A DNA stretch of 64,000 nucleotides from Pseudomonas monteilii (GCA_001534745.1 CP013997.1:1984001-2048000); one strand, 5' to 3'; numbered from the stretch's first letter, positions 45,709 to 55,954 are shown. Translations and numbers: made by a program. Notes: generated by a model not told the origin, from the sequence alone.

Positions 45709-46239
45709 ATGGCATTTAAAGAATTGCTTTCAATAATGGCTCCACCCCAGAAGCCAATAGACTCAGATGCAGGAAAGGCATGGCCAGAAATAAAATCTGG
45801 ACTACCATTTCCTTCGGATTACATGGGGTTTATTAATGCTTACGGTTCTGGGAGGATCGCCGACTTCATTGTTGTATTTAATCCGTTTAGCAATGAGCAA
45901 GACGTAAATTTCTTCGAGCAATTTAAACTAATTTTGGGTGATCTCGATGAGCTGAATCAGTCAGATCCAGATTATTATACGTATCCAGTTTTTTCTAGGT
46001 CGGGTGGCTTGATCCCTATAGGTGTCACGGATAACGGTGATTATATGTTTTGGGCTGCAAAGTCAGGAGAAGATAGTGATTTCTGGAGAGTTGCTATAGT
46101 TGCGGCTAGATCTCCTGAGGTGGAGTATCTTAAGACGGGCTTAGTTTCTGCGCTTGCAGGCCTTTTAGCTGGAACAATCAAACCTACCAGCTTCCCTAGT
46201 TCTTTTGCTAAAGGTGTGACTAGGTTTGACCCTATTTGA
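45709..46239 (+). CDS. SUKH (SMI1/KNR4)-family immunity protein
   Basis: This 176-residue protein has the SUKH pattern: LPFPSDYMGFINAYGSGRI at about residues 32-50, followed by FWAAKSGEDSDFW near 120. SUKH proteins are common immunity proteins against many nuclease toxins. Its partner toxin upstream is nearly deleted. It is directly followed by another rhs fragment. Confidence 0.85.
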   Translation: MAFKELLSIMAPPQKPIDSDAGKAWPEIKSGLPFPSDYMGFINAYGSGRIADFIVVFNPFSNEQDVNFFEQFKLILGDLDELNQSDPDYYTYPVFSRSGGLIPIGVTDNGDYMFWAAKSGEDSDFWRVAIVAARSPEVEYLKTGLVSALAGLLAGTIKPTSFPSSFAKGVTRFDPI

Positions 46240-46257
46240 GGCGGGTTAAATTTTTTG

Positions 46258-47628
46258 ATCGTCTGTGTTGCGGCAGTGGTCACCTGCGCCAGCTGAACGT
46301 GGATGGCCAGGTCATCAGCGACATGGAGCGCGATGATCTGCACCGCGAGGTGTATCGCACCCAAGGCAAGCTCACCAGCTGCTTCGGTTACGATGCTATG
46401 GGCCGCAAAGCCTGGCAGTACGCTTCGACGCTACCTGCCGACAAGCTGTCGCAGGTGCATAACGTGGGGATTCAGCCGGCGCTGTATGCGGAGCATGCGT
46501 ATAACTCGATCCACCGCCGTTACGAGTACGATCCGGCGGGTAAACTGGTGCGTACGCTGGACAAGCTGCGCGGTGAGATCATGTACGAATACGAAGCCAA
46601 TGGCCAGTCGCGTAGCCGCAACACCGGCTCGATCACAACCCGCGAGAGCTTCCGCTATGACCCGGCAGCCAACCAGCTGGACTTCAATGCGCGGCAGTTT
46701 GACAAGGTCAAGGACAGCGGATTCGGCAGTGACGGGATCAGGAGTATCGGTACGATCCGTGGGGCAACCTGATCGAAAAGCGTTCAGGGCCGAGTAATGT
46801 GCAGTATTTCAGCTACGACTGCGAGAACCGGCTGGTGCGGGCGGAGGCGTTCCAGAGTGCTAGGTTGGAAAGCAAGGGTGAGTACCGCTACGACAGCCTT
46901 GGGCGGCGGGTGGCCAAGCGCGCTGAAATCGGAGGTGTGGAGGAGCAAAAACGCTTCCTTTGGCAAGGGTTGCGAATGCTGCGCGAGGAAACGCCTGGGG
47001 GGAACATCGTGTACCTATACGAGCCAGGAAACTATGCGCCGTTAGCGCGGATCGATCAGATGGAAGGGGAAGGGCATGAGGGCTATTACTTCCATACGGG
47101 TCAGATTGGGACGCCGCTGGAGTTGACGGAGTGCCGGAAGATTTATATCTCAGAATCCTGTAGGTCTAGAGGATGGGTATAATTTATATTAGTAGTATCT
47201 AACCCGCTTACATGGATTGATCCACTTGGATGGTGTAAAAGCGCTGCAAGTGGCAGGAAGGGAAATAATGAAGCTGAGTACGATCTTGAGCAAAATGGCT
47301 ACACTGTTGTCGCTGAAGAACTGACTATGAAGGTAAATGGAAGTCGGATATGAGCAGACTTTGTAGCATGTGACAAGCAAGGGGGCTACATGTGTTTGAA
47401 ATTGAGCATCGTACAGGAGCACTTACTAAAAACCAAAAGGCTGCTGGTGTTTTCGATATGAGCAATCCGGCAAACACAACGGAACATTTGGGTAGGGGTA
47501 CAATAAAGCCATCGCCCGCGAGTAGCGCCAAGCTTAAGGCGGATACGAGTAGTATCCTGGACAAAGAGCTAAGCGGCAAAGGCACTGTACAAGAAGCTAC
47601 CTTTCATGTACTTAAATATAGGTGGCGT
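46258..47628 (+). pseudogene. rhs: rhs fragment with a broken restriction-endonuclease-like tip
   Basis: The core starts at about 46258 (CGGCAGTGGTCACCTGCG) and is frameshifted near 46725 and after 47130. The tip follows SNPLTWIDPLGW and reads EAEYDLEQNGYTVVAEEL, then GSRI-stop-ADFVACDKQGG. After a frameshift it continues HVFEIEHRTGALTKNQKAAG and ends near EATFHVLKY. The spacing of ADFVA and FEIEH suggests a PD-(D/E)xK-type nuclease, with His in the place of the usual Lys. The 3' part stays in frame with the immunity gene that follows. Confidence 0.75.
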
Positions 47629-48276
47629 ATGACTGCTGACAATAGGCTGCATTTTGAAATTGAGTTGCTTAAAGAATTGAAGCTTATTTCATCGAGGCTT
47701 AATGGCGTAGTTGCGACGAAAAATAAGCTAAAATTCAAGTATAAACAAAAATATGTGGCCGAGCTTTATTTTACTCACATTCAGCGCTCCGATGCATACA
47801 TACTAGGAGGGCGAGTGTATGGAGGCGATCTCTATGAATGCATGCTTAACTACACTCCTCCATACAAGAGCAATCTTTTTCAGGACGCTTGTTTTTCTTT
47901 CATAACCTCGGGCGAGCAAGGTAGGATTTTTAGCGGAAACATGATGGGTGCTATAGAGACACCGTCGCCCGAAAAAGCAGGGGGCGTATGCGAACATATA
48001 AAGTCAGTGTTAGAAAAAATTTACATCCCAAAGATTTTTTCATGCATTACGCCTACGGAGCAAACAGTTGAGGAGGTACTATTATCTCCCGATAACTATG
48101 CATACCCCGCAGTATTCATAAGCTGCGCGGCAAGCTTGGGCGGCTCTTACGACTATAGTAAGCAAATTAAAAAATCCATCAACTCTAAAAGAATAATTAA
48201 AAATAAATCCTATGATATTCCTTTGCTTTCTGATTTTATAAAGGCGGCAGAAATATCGAGTGCTGCATCTGAATAA
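47629..48276 (+). CDS. Immunity protein now fused in frame to the toxin tail
   Basis: The open frame runs from 47392, but its first 79 codons are toxin tail (MSNPANTTEHLGRGT region). I place the real immunity start at ATG 47629 (MTADNRLHFEIELLKELKLI), giving 215 residues. That ATG overlaps a TGA in the neighbouring frame (ATGA), which would be the original toxin stop. A small deletion in the toxin's 3' end probably fused the two. The protein is cytoplasmic and contains LYECMLNYTPPYKSNLFQDA. No known family recognised. Confidence 0.65.
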   Translation: MTADNRLHFEIELLKELKLISSRLNGVVATKNKLKFKYKQKYVAELYFTHIQRSDAYILGGRVYGGDLYECMLNYTPPYKSNLFQDACFSFITSGEQGRIFSGNMMGAIETPSPEKAGGVCEHIKSVLEKIYIPKIFSCITPTEQTVEEVLLSPDNYAYPAVFISCAASLGGSYDYSKQIKKSINSKRIIKNKSYDIPLLSDFIKAAEISSAASE

Positions 48277-48391
48277 CCCGATGCGGTAAGCCAGTGCCTT
48301 GTCATGAATTCAGTGTTGAAAAGCGTATCTACTTCAAGTTGGCCAGCTCCAGTGACTGGGCTCTGTAAGAAAAGAGATGGATATCCTGATG

Positions 48392-49598
48392 CGTCTCAGG
48401 CGCGGCCGGTGGTACCGCCCAATTGATCAAGGCAGGTATGCAGGCCGTCATGCCCTGCGCACTGGAATTCACCGCAGGCTTCGTGGCGCGGTGAGGTCGC
48501 CAGCCGCTATGTGGTCGAACCGGTGGCACAACGCGCTATCGGCAACCCCGTGGACCTCACCACGGGCCGCAAGGTCATCCCCGACGAGCTCGACTTCAGC
48601 CTGCCCAAGCTGATGCCGATCGAGTGGACCCGCTTCTACGCCAGCGACCTCACCGTCGACAGCGTGCTGGGTCGTGGCTGGGTCTTGCCCTGGGAACAGA
48701 GCCTGCGTCGCCAGGACAGGTTCATCTACCTCACCGACAACCAGGGCCGTGAAGTGCCGTTCGCGGCCCTGCAGCCAGGCGAGCGCATCTACAACCCGCA
48801 TGAGCAGGTGTATCTGGTCTGTACCGAGGGCGGTCATTACATCCTGCAGACGCTGGACAACCTGTTCTTCTACTTCGGTGAAGTGCCGGACACCAACACC
48901 AATGTCCCTCTCGAGCGTATCGAAAATGCGCTGGGGAACTTCCTGCACTTCACCCGCACGGTCCGATGGCACGTTGACCAAAATCAGCGCCACGGGCGGT
49001 ATTCACGTGCACCTGCACTACGATCATCCTCTGAGGCGCCTGACCGACATCAAGCGCGTGGTGAACAATCAGTCGGTCGAAACGCTCACCCATTACCGCT
49101 ACGACGAACACAGCTAGCTCAGCGCCGTGGTCAACCGCAACGGCGATAGCATGCATGCATCGAGTCCTATAACGTGGGTTGACCCTTTTGGACTGTCTGC
49201 CTGTCCCATGAGGGAGGTCAATGGCACAGAGGTATTTGGATGGGGTAGAAGGCTGGCGCACCTCGGCACGACCAGTTTGCTGAAGTCATTGCTAATAAAT
49301 TGGCAATGAGTGGAAAATTCATGTAGATAGTTCCTAAGCTTTGCTAAGGCAAAGGTGTAACTGCTTGCTGTCTTAATATTATGCCCGTTGATAAGTCTGG
49401 AAGGGTTTATGCAATTGCGCCTGCCTCTACAATTATAGGGGAAAGCTGGGATTGTTATCGAATAGGAACGATGCTGCTGTGAGTGACGTGCCCAGTTCTA
49501 AGCAAGGATAAGTCATTGTGATGCATCATCCTTATAATGCTTTCCAGACAAAATTGTGCTGGACGATTTGATCGAGAGTATATGGGCAGAGGTGGAGG
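48392..49598 (+). pseudogene. rhs: rhs N-terminal-half fragment fused to a toxin junction, degenerate
   Basis: This is the only orphan that covers the early core, starting at the second hydrophobic region after PAAR (AAGGTAQLIKAG equivalent) and matching 29738-30500 of the full gene. It has a frameshift near 48955 and a stop near 49114. At about 49146 the core is cut and joined to SSPITWVDPFGLSACP, a core/toxin junction, so about 2.4 kb of core is missing. The toxin remnant (HDQFAEVIANKLAMSGKF, then NIMPVDKSGRVYAI) is broken by several stops. Confidence 0.75.
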
Positions 49599-49601
49599 AT
49601 T

Positions 49602-50402
49602 ATGGATAACACAAGTGGAATGGCGATATACGGAATTGAAAGAAATAATCCTGAGTATATTTTCGAAGTAGGCGTCTTGTTTTTTGAAATAATAGGCGTG
49701 AGTATAACGGCGTCAGGGTATTATAAGTATCGAGAAGACAGGTCTGAGGAGGATCTTGATTTCATAGAGGTTTCTTTAGATGATTTAAGAGCTGCGATTA
49801 GAAGCGGTGATGCAACATCATTTAGGATCTTTCATGAAAATAAAAATGGTTATTTGTGGGGTGCGTCTTTCGGGTACTCGGCAAAAGATTTCGGAGGCTT
49901 TTATCATATTGATGCGCAAGGATATTCATCATGCTTAACCCAGGAGAAATTCATAGATTATATTGACCAGTTTTGTACGTCCGGTTCAATGGATTATGCG
50001 ACATTTTACTATACTGGCGATGTGTCTGAGGCTATGGATTATGCAGCCGGTCAAAACCTAGTAAAACTATATAACTTTGAGAGTCCAAGTCTTTTTAATA
50101 GAGAGACAGGAGGTCGATTCCAAGGGTTAGAGCGATATCGAAACGAAAAGCTTAGAATGGTATACCCTGTTAATATTATAAATGACGCTCATTTAGAACT
50201 AAAGGTAGGCGAACTTTTTTTAAGAGAATGGATTCTGAGTGAAGCGTCACACGGTTCGCTGGAGAGAATGACAGAAAATTTATGGGTTTGGATTGTAAGC
50301 GGAAAAAATTTAGAGTTCGTCAATAATGAGCTGGGTCTTGAAGGGGTTTTGGTATCTTGGAAACCTCCCAGGCCGAATAAATTATCCAAAAAAATACCAT
50401 GA
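49602..50402 (+). CDS. Orphan immunity-type protein, family with 53199
   Basis: This 266-residue protein starts MDNTSGMAIYGIERNNPEYI with GGAGG just upstream. It contains DFGGFYHIDAQGYSSCLTQE and LERYRNEKLRMVYPVNIIND. It follows a degenerate toxin with the remnant KLAMSGKF, and its paralog at 53199-53996 follows a remnant with the same words. That repeated linkage supports an immunity role. Cytoplasmic. No family recognised. Confidence 0.75.
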   Translation: MDNTSGMAIYGIERNNPEYIFEVGVLFFEIIGVSITASGYYKYREDRSEEDLDFIEVSLDDLRAAIRSGDATSFRIFHENKNGYLWGASFGYSAKDFGGFYHIDAQGYSSCLTQEKFIDYIDQFCTSGSMDYATFYYTGDVSEAMDYAAGQNLVKLYNFESPSLFNRETGGRFQGLERYRNEKLRMVYPVNIINDAHLELKVGELFLREWILSEASHGSLERMTENLWVWIVSGKNLEFVNNELGLEGVLVSWKPPRPNKLSKKIP

Positions 50403-50639
50403 GGTTGGTGTTCTACGATTGCTGATCGATTATCGTGATTCTTTAAGTTAGATTGTAGGGTTTAAGAGGGGCTTGTATTCCTCTATGTGGTGGTTAGTAA
50501 AAATCCCGGTGTGTAGATGATGGGTTTTCAAAAAATAAATCTCTAGGTTTAGTGGTTGAGTTGCTCTGGTACTTTTAATGGTTGTAATTACAGCTAGCGC
50601 GATGTTTTAGGCGCGGCAGCGGCAAAAGCTGAGTGTCAC

Positions 50640-50995
50640 ACCCGGCCAATCCGGTACGGTGTATGCCCATGTTCGACCAGGAGCTCTGCATCGAAGGGCG
50701 CGCCATAATCCAGATCGGCCCGTTGCAGGGGCTGAGCCAGAAGGCCATTGCCAGAGTGCTCGACCGAAGTCTGTCGAACGTCAGCAGCGAGTTGCGCCGT
50801 AACGCCAACGCACTTGACCGGTACTCGGCCAATCAAGCTCAGCAGCAAATGCCGCCAACCTTGCCGACCTCAACGTGAGCTATTGCCGGGTAACGAGCAG
50901 CTTGCCTGGTGGTTCATCTGCTGCGAAAACGCTTTTCTCCGCCGCAGATTGCCGGCGAGCTCTGCGCTAAGGAACGCCTAGATCTTGAGACACTG
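50640..50995 (+). mobile_element. IS30-family transposase fragment
   Basis: The frame near 50672-50876 reads QGLSQKAIARVLDRSLSNVS and SELRRN, the helix-turn-helix start of IS30-type transposases. After a frameshift it continues LRKRFSPPQIAGEL, matching the next conserved block. The catalytic half is missing. The rest of 50403-51097 shows no gene. Confidence 0.75.
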
Positions 50996-51097
50996 CTACT
51001 CTTACATTAGGTCTGCCGAAGCTCAGCTAAGGCGGCTTTAAAATGAGAAAAATCTTTGTATAGGTCCCTATGAAAATTCTAAATATTGAGAGTGGTG

Positions 51098-51526
51098 ATG
51101 AAAGATTTGTCTGACGTAAACGAAAGTTTGTATGATGAGATTGTTTTGAATGTCGAGTCGGGAAACAGGCTGTCTAGCTCCAAATTATATGAATCTGCTC
51201 TGAAAGTGTACGCCACCGCTTTGGAGATGCTTCCAGAGCCCAAGAACAAATGGGAGCTGTATCACTGGATAGCTAAATGCAACTGCCATGCCCACCTTGG
51301 GTTAAAAGATTATATTAGTGCTAAAGAGTGGGCGCATAAGGCTGCAGAGACAAAGCCTCCACGAGATACATATAGTTTAATACTTCTCGGTGTTTGCTTG
51401 ATCGAAACCAATGAAAAAGAGCTCGCCTACGAATCGCTGAAGAAAGCTTTTGATATGGGCGGAAATAGAGCTTTTCAGGCGGTTGAAAGAAAATATCTAG
51501 ATTTTGTGAACTGTTATGATAAATAA
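51098..51526 (+). CDS. TPR-type immunity-like protein 1
   Basis: This 142-residue helical protein starts MKDLSDVNESLYDEIVLNVE; the ATG at 51098 is chosen because upstream in-frame starts are TTG/GTG only. It shows tetratricopeptide-like pairs (YESALKVYATALEMLPEPKN, DYISAKEWAHKAAETKPP). It is related to the proteins at 59096 and 59529. Small TPR proteins of this kind occur as immunity genes in polymorphic toxin arrays. No toxin remains next to it. Confidence 0.7.
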   Translation: MKDLSDVNESLYDEIVLNVESGNRLSSSKLYESALKVYATALEMLPEPKNKWELYHWIAKCNCHAHLGLKDYISAKEWAHKAAETKPPRDTYSLILLGVCLIETNEKELAYESLKKAFDMGGNRAFQAVERKYLDFVNCYDK

Positions 51527-51536
51527 AAATGGGTGG

Positions 51537-52226
51537 TTTGCCTGAGGATCTTTATAACGCAGATCGGGGTTTGCGCGGCATGGCACGCAATGGGATACCA
51601 GCTGCATCTGGTAACGGTTGCAGTACTGACGCAGGTGTTCGGCATCGTATCCCTTGCCATCCAACAACCACCGACTACGTTAACCCGCCGTCCTGGCTTG
51701 CCAGCAATTCTTACAGCATCCAGTAGGGGCTGAGCGTGGTAAATATCACTGGATTGTCCTGGTGAAAGCCTGAAGTGCAGTGGCACACCATTAGCATCGC
51801 ACACCATGTAAATCTTGGTGAGAAGACCGCCTCGACTGCGTCCCAAGGTAGGGTCCGACGGTTCTTTAAAACCTTTTTTCCGGCGCTTGAAAAGGCTCGG
51901 GTTGCTCGTACTGTGGTGGAGGCGATCATTCAGGTGTCCAAGTCGATCAGTCTTTACCGGTTCAGCCGGATGTGCAGACGCTCCAGTACTCGCTCGCATG
52001 CGCCGCCGTCGCGCCAGTGAACGTCTGAGCATAGGATCCACAGGATTCCGTGCAGAACCTGACGGTCCTCACTGCCCTGACGGTCCTCACTGCGAGGACG
52101 GCTGCTCTAGAGAACCAAATCCGTTATCAGTTCCCATGATGCATCAGAGAGTGCGTAACGCCTTACCATGCGGGCCTCCAACCGTCATGGCAGTATTTTT
52201 AGGCGCAACGAATTTTCATACAAGGC
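51537..52226 (-). mobile_element. IS5-family element, degenerate, 3' truncated
   Basis: On the minus strand the transposase starts near 52180 (MVRRYALSDASWELITDL) and continues as a broken DDE-type protein (PSLFKRRKKGFKEPSD, LTKIYMVCDANGVPLHF). A CTAG at 52227-52230 marks its 5' end. It is the same element type as 58075-58986. Frameshifts and stops rule out an active transposase. Confidence 0.8.
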
Positions 52227-52298
52227 CTAGAGAGCTTCCACTCGAAGCATGATAGAGTGCTGCACATGTATTCGAATTAATGGGATAAAAGCTGGGTT

Positions 52299-52404
52299 GG
52301 AAGTGATGGAGTGAAAAGGTTTACAACGGTACTCCGCCAAGTATGAATCGCGGACTGTCCAAAACCTGGAAAAAATGCGGGAAACACGTGCGTTAGATTT
52401 TTAG
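52299..52404 (+). pseudogene. 3' tail of a lost toxin before a SUKH gene
   Basis: The frame reads GLEVME-stop-KGLQRYSAKYES, then RTVQNLEKMRETRALDF, and ends TAG at 52402-52404. TGA replaces what was probably TGG. It lies ten bases before the SUKH gene and looks like the end of its former partner toxin. Confidence 0.5.
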
Positions 52405-52413
52405 GAGCGAAAA

Positions 52414-52884
52414 ATGAGTTACATAGATATCTTGGCGGCTGAAATTGATGCAAGTAGTGACGAGCCCGCTTGGGCAGGTGGGACTGACGATAGTGTAATA
52501 AGCGGTTTTGAGAAATATTTAGATGTAGTCTTTCCTGAATCATATAAACTTTTTCTGAGGAAGTATGGGGCTCTGTCGTTCGGCGGGGATACTTACTACG
52601 GTATAACTAAAGGTGGGTTGGATGCAACAGCTGTGCCGAGCGTAGCTTTCGTCACGAAAGGCGCCCGCGCACGTGGTGATGCTGACAGTTCAATGATCGT
52701 AGTAAAGTCGTCTGGCTATGGGCCAATTTATTCGATAGACACATCGATTATTGGTAGCACAGGTGAGCCTGCTGTAGTAGAGACTGAGCTTTCTTTTAAA
52801 CGAACCGGCGAGAAAAATGTAATTTATCAAAATTTCGAAGAGTTTTTTGTAAGTATGATCAGAGAGGCTATTGCAGAACTCTGA
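52414..52884 (+). CDS. SUKH (SMI1/KNR4)-family immunity protein 2
   Basis: This 156-residue protein starts MSYIDILAAEIDASSDEPAW with AGGAG before the ATG. The SUKH signature is FEKYLDVVFPESYKLFLRKY followed by GALSFGGDTYYGI. It is intact while its toxin is reduced to a short tail. It differs clearly from the SUKH protein at 45709, so it arrived separately. Confidence 0.85.
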   Translation: MSYIDILAAEIDASSDEPAWAGGTDDSVISGFEKYLDVVFPESYKLFLRKYGALSFGGDTYYGITKGGLDATAVPSVAFVTKGARARGDADSSMIVVKSSGYGPIYSIDTSIIGSTGEPAVVETELSFKRTGEKNVIYQNFEEFFVSMIREAIAEL

Positions 52885-52929
52885 GTTTCGTGCAAAGAAA
52901 TTTTGCAAGTTGAGAAATTTGATAAGAGT

Positions 52930-53198
52930 TTAAGATTTGTTCAGCGATCGGTTTGCGCCAAACTGGCAATGAGTGAAAAGTTCCAATTCTGGAAGGGTTC
53001 ATGCGATTGAAGGTGCCTCTAAGACTGATACGGGCAAAAAGGCCTCATTTTACGATCTCGTAATTGAGAGGGGATGTAAAACCCGCCCGCGTAAGACAGG
53101 GGCGTTATAGTAGTTCTGCAACATCCCTCCAATGCCTCAACAATAAACAAGAAGGTTGAACGGTTTGATTAGCGACATATAATTACAGGTGGATTAGT
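52930..53198 (+). pseudogene. Toxin remnant, second copy of the type near 49300
   Basis: Short phrases shared with the remnant at 49290-49500 (AAACTGGCAATGAGTG, CTGGAAGGGTTCATGCGATTG) appear between stops in all frames. It precedes the paralog of the 49602 gene, so the toxin/immunity pair was duplicated and the toxin decayed in both places. Confidence 0.55.
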
Positions 53199-53996
53199 AT
53201 GAGTGATGTAAATGCTTTGGCCATTTATGGGATAGAAGAAAATACCCCGATGCAGATCTATGAGCTGGGGTTGATATTCTTTAAGGTCTTGGGATTAAGT
53301 ATCACGGCTGCTAGCTATTACAAGTATCGAGAAGATAGATCGTAAGAAGATATTGATCTTATAGAGGTTTCTTTAAGTGATTTGAAGCTTGCAATTGATG
53401 CTGGTAATGCAACCTCTTTCAGGCTTTATCATGAAAATAGTGACGGGATTTTATGGGGTGCTGGGTTTGGGTATTCAACAAAAGACTTTGGAGGATTTTA
53501 TCACATTGATGCTCAAGGGTGGCCCTCATGTCTCAGTCAAGACAAATTTTTAGAATTCGCAAGTGAGTTTCTCAAATCGGGTTCAATGGATTACGCAATA
53601 TTTTACCCTGCTGATAATGTTGCTGATGCGTTCGATTATGCAGCCGGTGAAAACTTTGTAAGCTTGTATGGCTGCGAAAGTTCAAAGCTTTTCTGTAAGG
53701 AAACAAGTTTATTTGATGGGCTGGAGCGTTACAAGAAAGAGAAACTCAGGATGGTATATTCTGCGAATGTTATCAATGATGCGCATTTGGAGCAGCAGGT
53801 TAGTGGGTGTAGTTTGCGAGAGTGGATCTTAAGTGACGCATCACATGGCTCTCTCAGGCAGAAGGCTAATAGTTTATGGTTTTGGACTGTGAATGATCAG
53901 AATTTGGAAGAGATTAATAATGAGCTGGGCGCCCAAGGTATTCTGATATCTTGGAAGCTTCCGAAGCCATCTGGAAAATTCAGGAAAATACCATGA
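53199..53996 (+). pseudogene. Immunity-type paralog with an early stop codon
   Basis: From ATG 53199 (MSDVNALAIYGIEENTPMQI) the frame aligns with the protein at 49602 throughout, but TAA at 53343-53345 replaces a glutamate codon (paralog reads DRSEEDLD). A 204-residue piece from 53382 remains open and could be made only by internal initiation. Probably a recent nonsense pseudogene. Confidence 0.8.
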
Positions 53997-54150
53997 GTAA
54001 TCCTGTTGTTGTGATCTCGTAAAGCCATGAGTGCGTAGAGGAAATATTTGCGATGTTGGGCGGCTGGGATGTGTACAGGACATAGCTCACCCAGTAGGCA
54101 GCATGACGCCAAGTTTCAGCGGATCCGTTACTCATTGCACTTAACATGCA

Positions 54151-54890
54151 TCCCTGGCGGCACGCTGACCGACATCAAGCGCGTGGTGAACAACCAAGCA
54201 GTCGAAATGCTCACCCAGTACCGCTACGACGAGCACGGCCAGCTCAACGCCGTGGTTAACCGCAACGGCGAAACCGTGCGCACCTTCAGCTACAGCGACG
54301 GGCTGATGGTCAGCCACAGCAACGCACTGGGCCTGACCTGCCACTACCGCTGGGACATCCTGGCGTGCAAATCCTGCGTGGTCGATCACTGGACCAGCGA
54401 TGGCGAACACTACCGCTTCCGTTACGACATTGATGCGCGCATCAGTTGGGCCACCGACGTGCTCGGTCACGAGTTGCAGGTGCACTACAACGCTGACCAT
54501 CGTGTTATTCGGCAGCCGTGAGTATGGCGGTGAGCGCTATGCTCTCGAACTGGACGGGCAAGGCAACGTGGTCGGCCTGGACCTGCCCGATGGCAACCTT
54601 CTGACCTTCGTCTACGACGAGTACGCCCGTCTGCTCGAAGAAGTCGATTCGCTGGACTGCAAAATCACCTATGAATGCCATCACCTGACCACGCTGGTGA
54701 CCCAGGTCAGCTACCCCAGTGGCAGCACTTGGAAGGCGCGCTACGACGACAAGGTCAACCTGCTCGCCGAATTCGACGCACTGGGGCTCAAGCAGTGGTG
54801 TGATCAGGAATATGCCTATGACCCCTGTGATAGCTTGATTGAGAGACGTACGGGCCTGCGCAAGATATAGTCATCATTCAGAGAGATACC
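54151..54890 (+). pseudogene. rhs: rhs core fragment with a large internal deletion
   Basis: The core begins GGCACGCTGACCGACATCAAG (matching about 30390 of the full gene) and runs to about 54783 (LLAEFDALG). There it jumps to QWCDQEYAYDPCDSLIE, a block that lies about 1.3 kb further on in the full gene. A frameshift near 54510 breaks it. It is joined to the NucA-like toxin remnant that follows. Confidence 0.8.
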
Positions 54891-54895
54891 ACTAA

Positions 54896-55103
54896 ATTAA
54901 ACAGAAAGCTGAGCTTGGAAGATGTAAAAAAGCTGAAGGCAAAAGATTGAGATGAATGGCCTGTGGTAATGTCTAAAGAAGTCGGTTAGGTTGCCAGTAT
55001 AAGACACGTCGATCTTAGCGATAATCGAGGTGCAGGGTCTAACATAGACAACATATTGTCTGGTTTGTCAATCGCTCCCAAGATCAAAGTGGAGGTATAC
55101 TAA
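54896..55103 (+). pseudogene. NucA/NucB-type DNase toxin tip, degenerate
   Basis: The frame ending TAA at 55101-55103 reads KLSLEDVKKLKAKD, stop (54948-54950), DEWPVVMSKEVG, stop (54987-54989), then VASIRHVDLSDNRGAGSNID. DEWP with EVG for the usual EGG, followed by a DNRGAG region, matches the layout of NucA/NucB-type DNases, recognised from memory. Two in-frame stops inactivate it. The ComJ-like gene follows with a TAATG overlap. Confidence 0.7.
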
Positions 55104-55582
55104 TGGTTGTCTCGATTCAAAAAGTTGATTTGCTCATATCACATAGCCAAATTCAGGTGCGCTCCCGCCCCTATGACGAGTCCGCGAGTCAGTGGGGGCA
55201 AAAAAATCTTGAGCAAGGCGCAGTTCTACATAGTGACTACGTAGTATTTGATCCACTTCCAGATGATGCGTTTGGGGCCAATGTGAAACTGTATCTTCGC
55301 GAAAGCTTTTCACTGGATGGGCTGTCCCAACGTTGTATTGTCGTCCCTTTCAAAGTAACAAATTTGGAGCATGTTGAGCTCGCTTCAGCTACCGAAAAAG
55401 CCAAAATTACCCTGAGTTTGGAACAGCGACAGTATGCCTTGTACTACGAGGTCTGTGAGGGTGATGAGATTTTTTATAAACTAACGTTTGTCCCGTCAGC
55501 AACAAAGGTCGACGCGGAGTTTTTGATTGACGATCCGTGGGGCGGCGTAAAGAGTCAGCGGCTGGTGCAAGGCGTCGCTTGA
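55103..55582 (+). CDS. ComJ (Nin)-like nuclease inhibitor, candidate immunity protein, copy 2
   Basis: This 159-residue protein is nearly identical to the one at 34699-35178 (for example YLRESFSLDGLSQRCIVVPF against YLLESFSLDELSQRCIVVPF). It directly follows a recognisable NucA/NucB-like toxin remnant, which is the best evidence for the toxin/inhibitor pairing. Changes between copies are spread along the gene and leave both frames open, so selection may maintain both. Confidence 0.8.
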   Translation: MVVSIQKVDLLISHSQIQVRSRPYDESASQWGQKNLEQGAVLHSDYVVFDPLPDDAFGANVKLYLRESFSLDGLSQRCIVVPFKVTNLEHVELASATEKAKITLSLEQRQYALYYEVCEGDEIFYKLTFVPSATKVDAEFLIDDPWGGVKSQRLVQGVA

Positions 55583-55702
55583 ACGTGGACTTTGTGTCCA
55601 TCCCAATAACGAGCCTCTTTTGGGGGGGTACCAAAAAAGTGGCTGTAGAATCTCTGTAGCCACGGCGCCTGCGCCAACCACTCTCTTACGATCTGCTAGG
55701 TA

Positions 55703-55729
55703 GATGACTGACATTAAACCTCAGTCATC
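55703..55729 (+). terminator. Candidate terminator after the ComJ-like gene, copy 2
   Basis: GATGACTGA at 55703-55711 pairs with TCAGTCATC at 55721-55729 and is followed by TCTCTTCAAGG. The stem is fully conserved with copy 1 although the loop has changed, which favours a functional hairpin. Confidence 0.5.
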
Positions 55730-55847
55730 TCTCTTCAAGGTTCTCTGGTAGCCGAGGTTGCGATCGCTATTAGATCGAGCTGGATGTAAACGGCAACATG
55801 ATAGGGCTGATCCTGCCTAACGCTGACGGTGGTGTAGGCATCTCCGT

Positions 55848-55878
55848 CTATTGATCAGTACTCGCGATTGATCAATAG
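55848..55878. repeat. Conserved inverted repeat at an rhs junction, copy 2
   Basis: CTATTGATCAGT and ATTGATCAATAG surround ACTCGCG. One base differs from the perfect copy at 35442-35472. It lies about 80 bases before an rhs core fragment, as in copy 1. Confidence 0.55.
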
Positions 55879-55954
55879 ACCGATCCCCCTAAGGTGCACA
55901 ATCGTCTATTGGCATCACCCTCTCGCCTGACTGGTCAAAAAACAGGGTCAGTAT

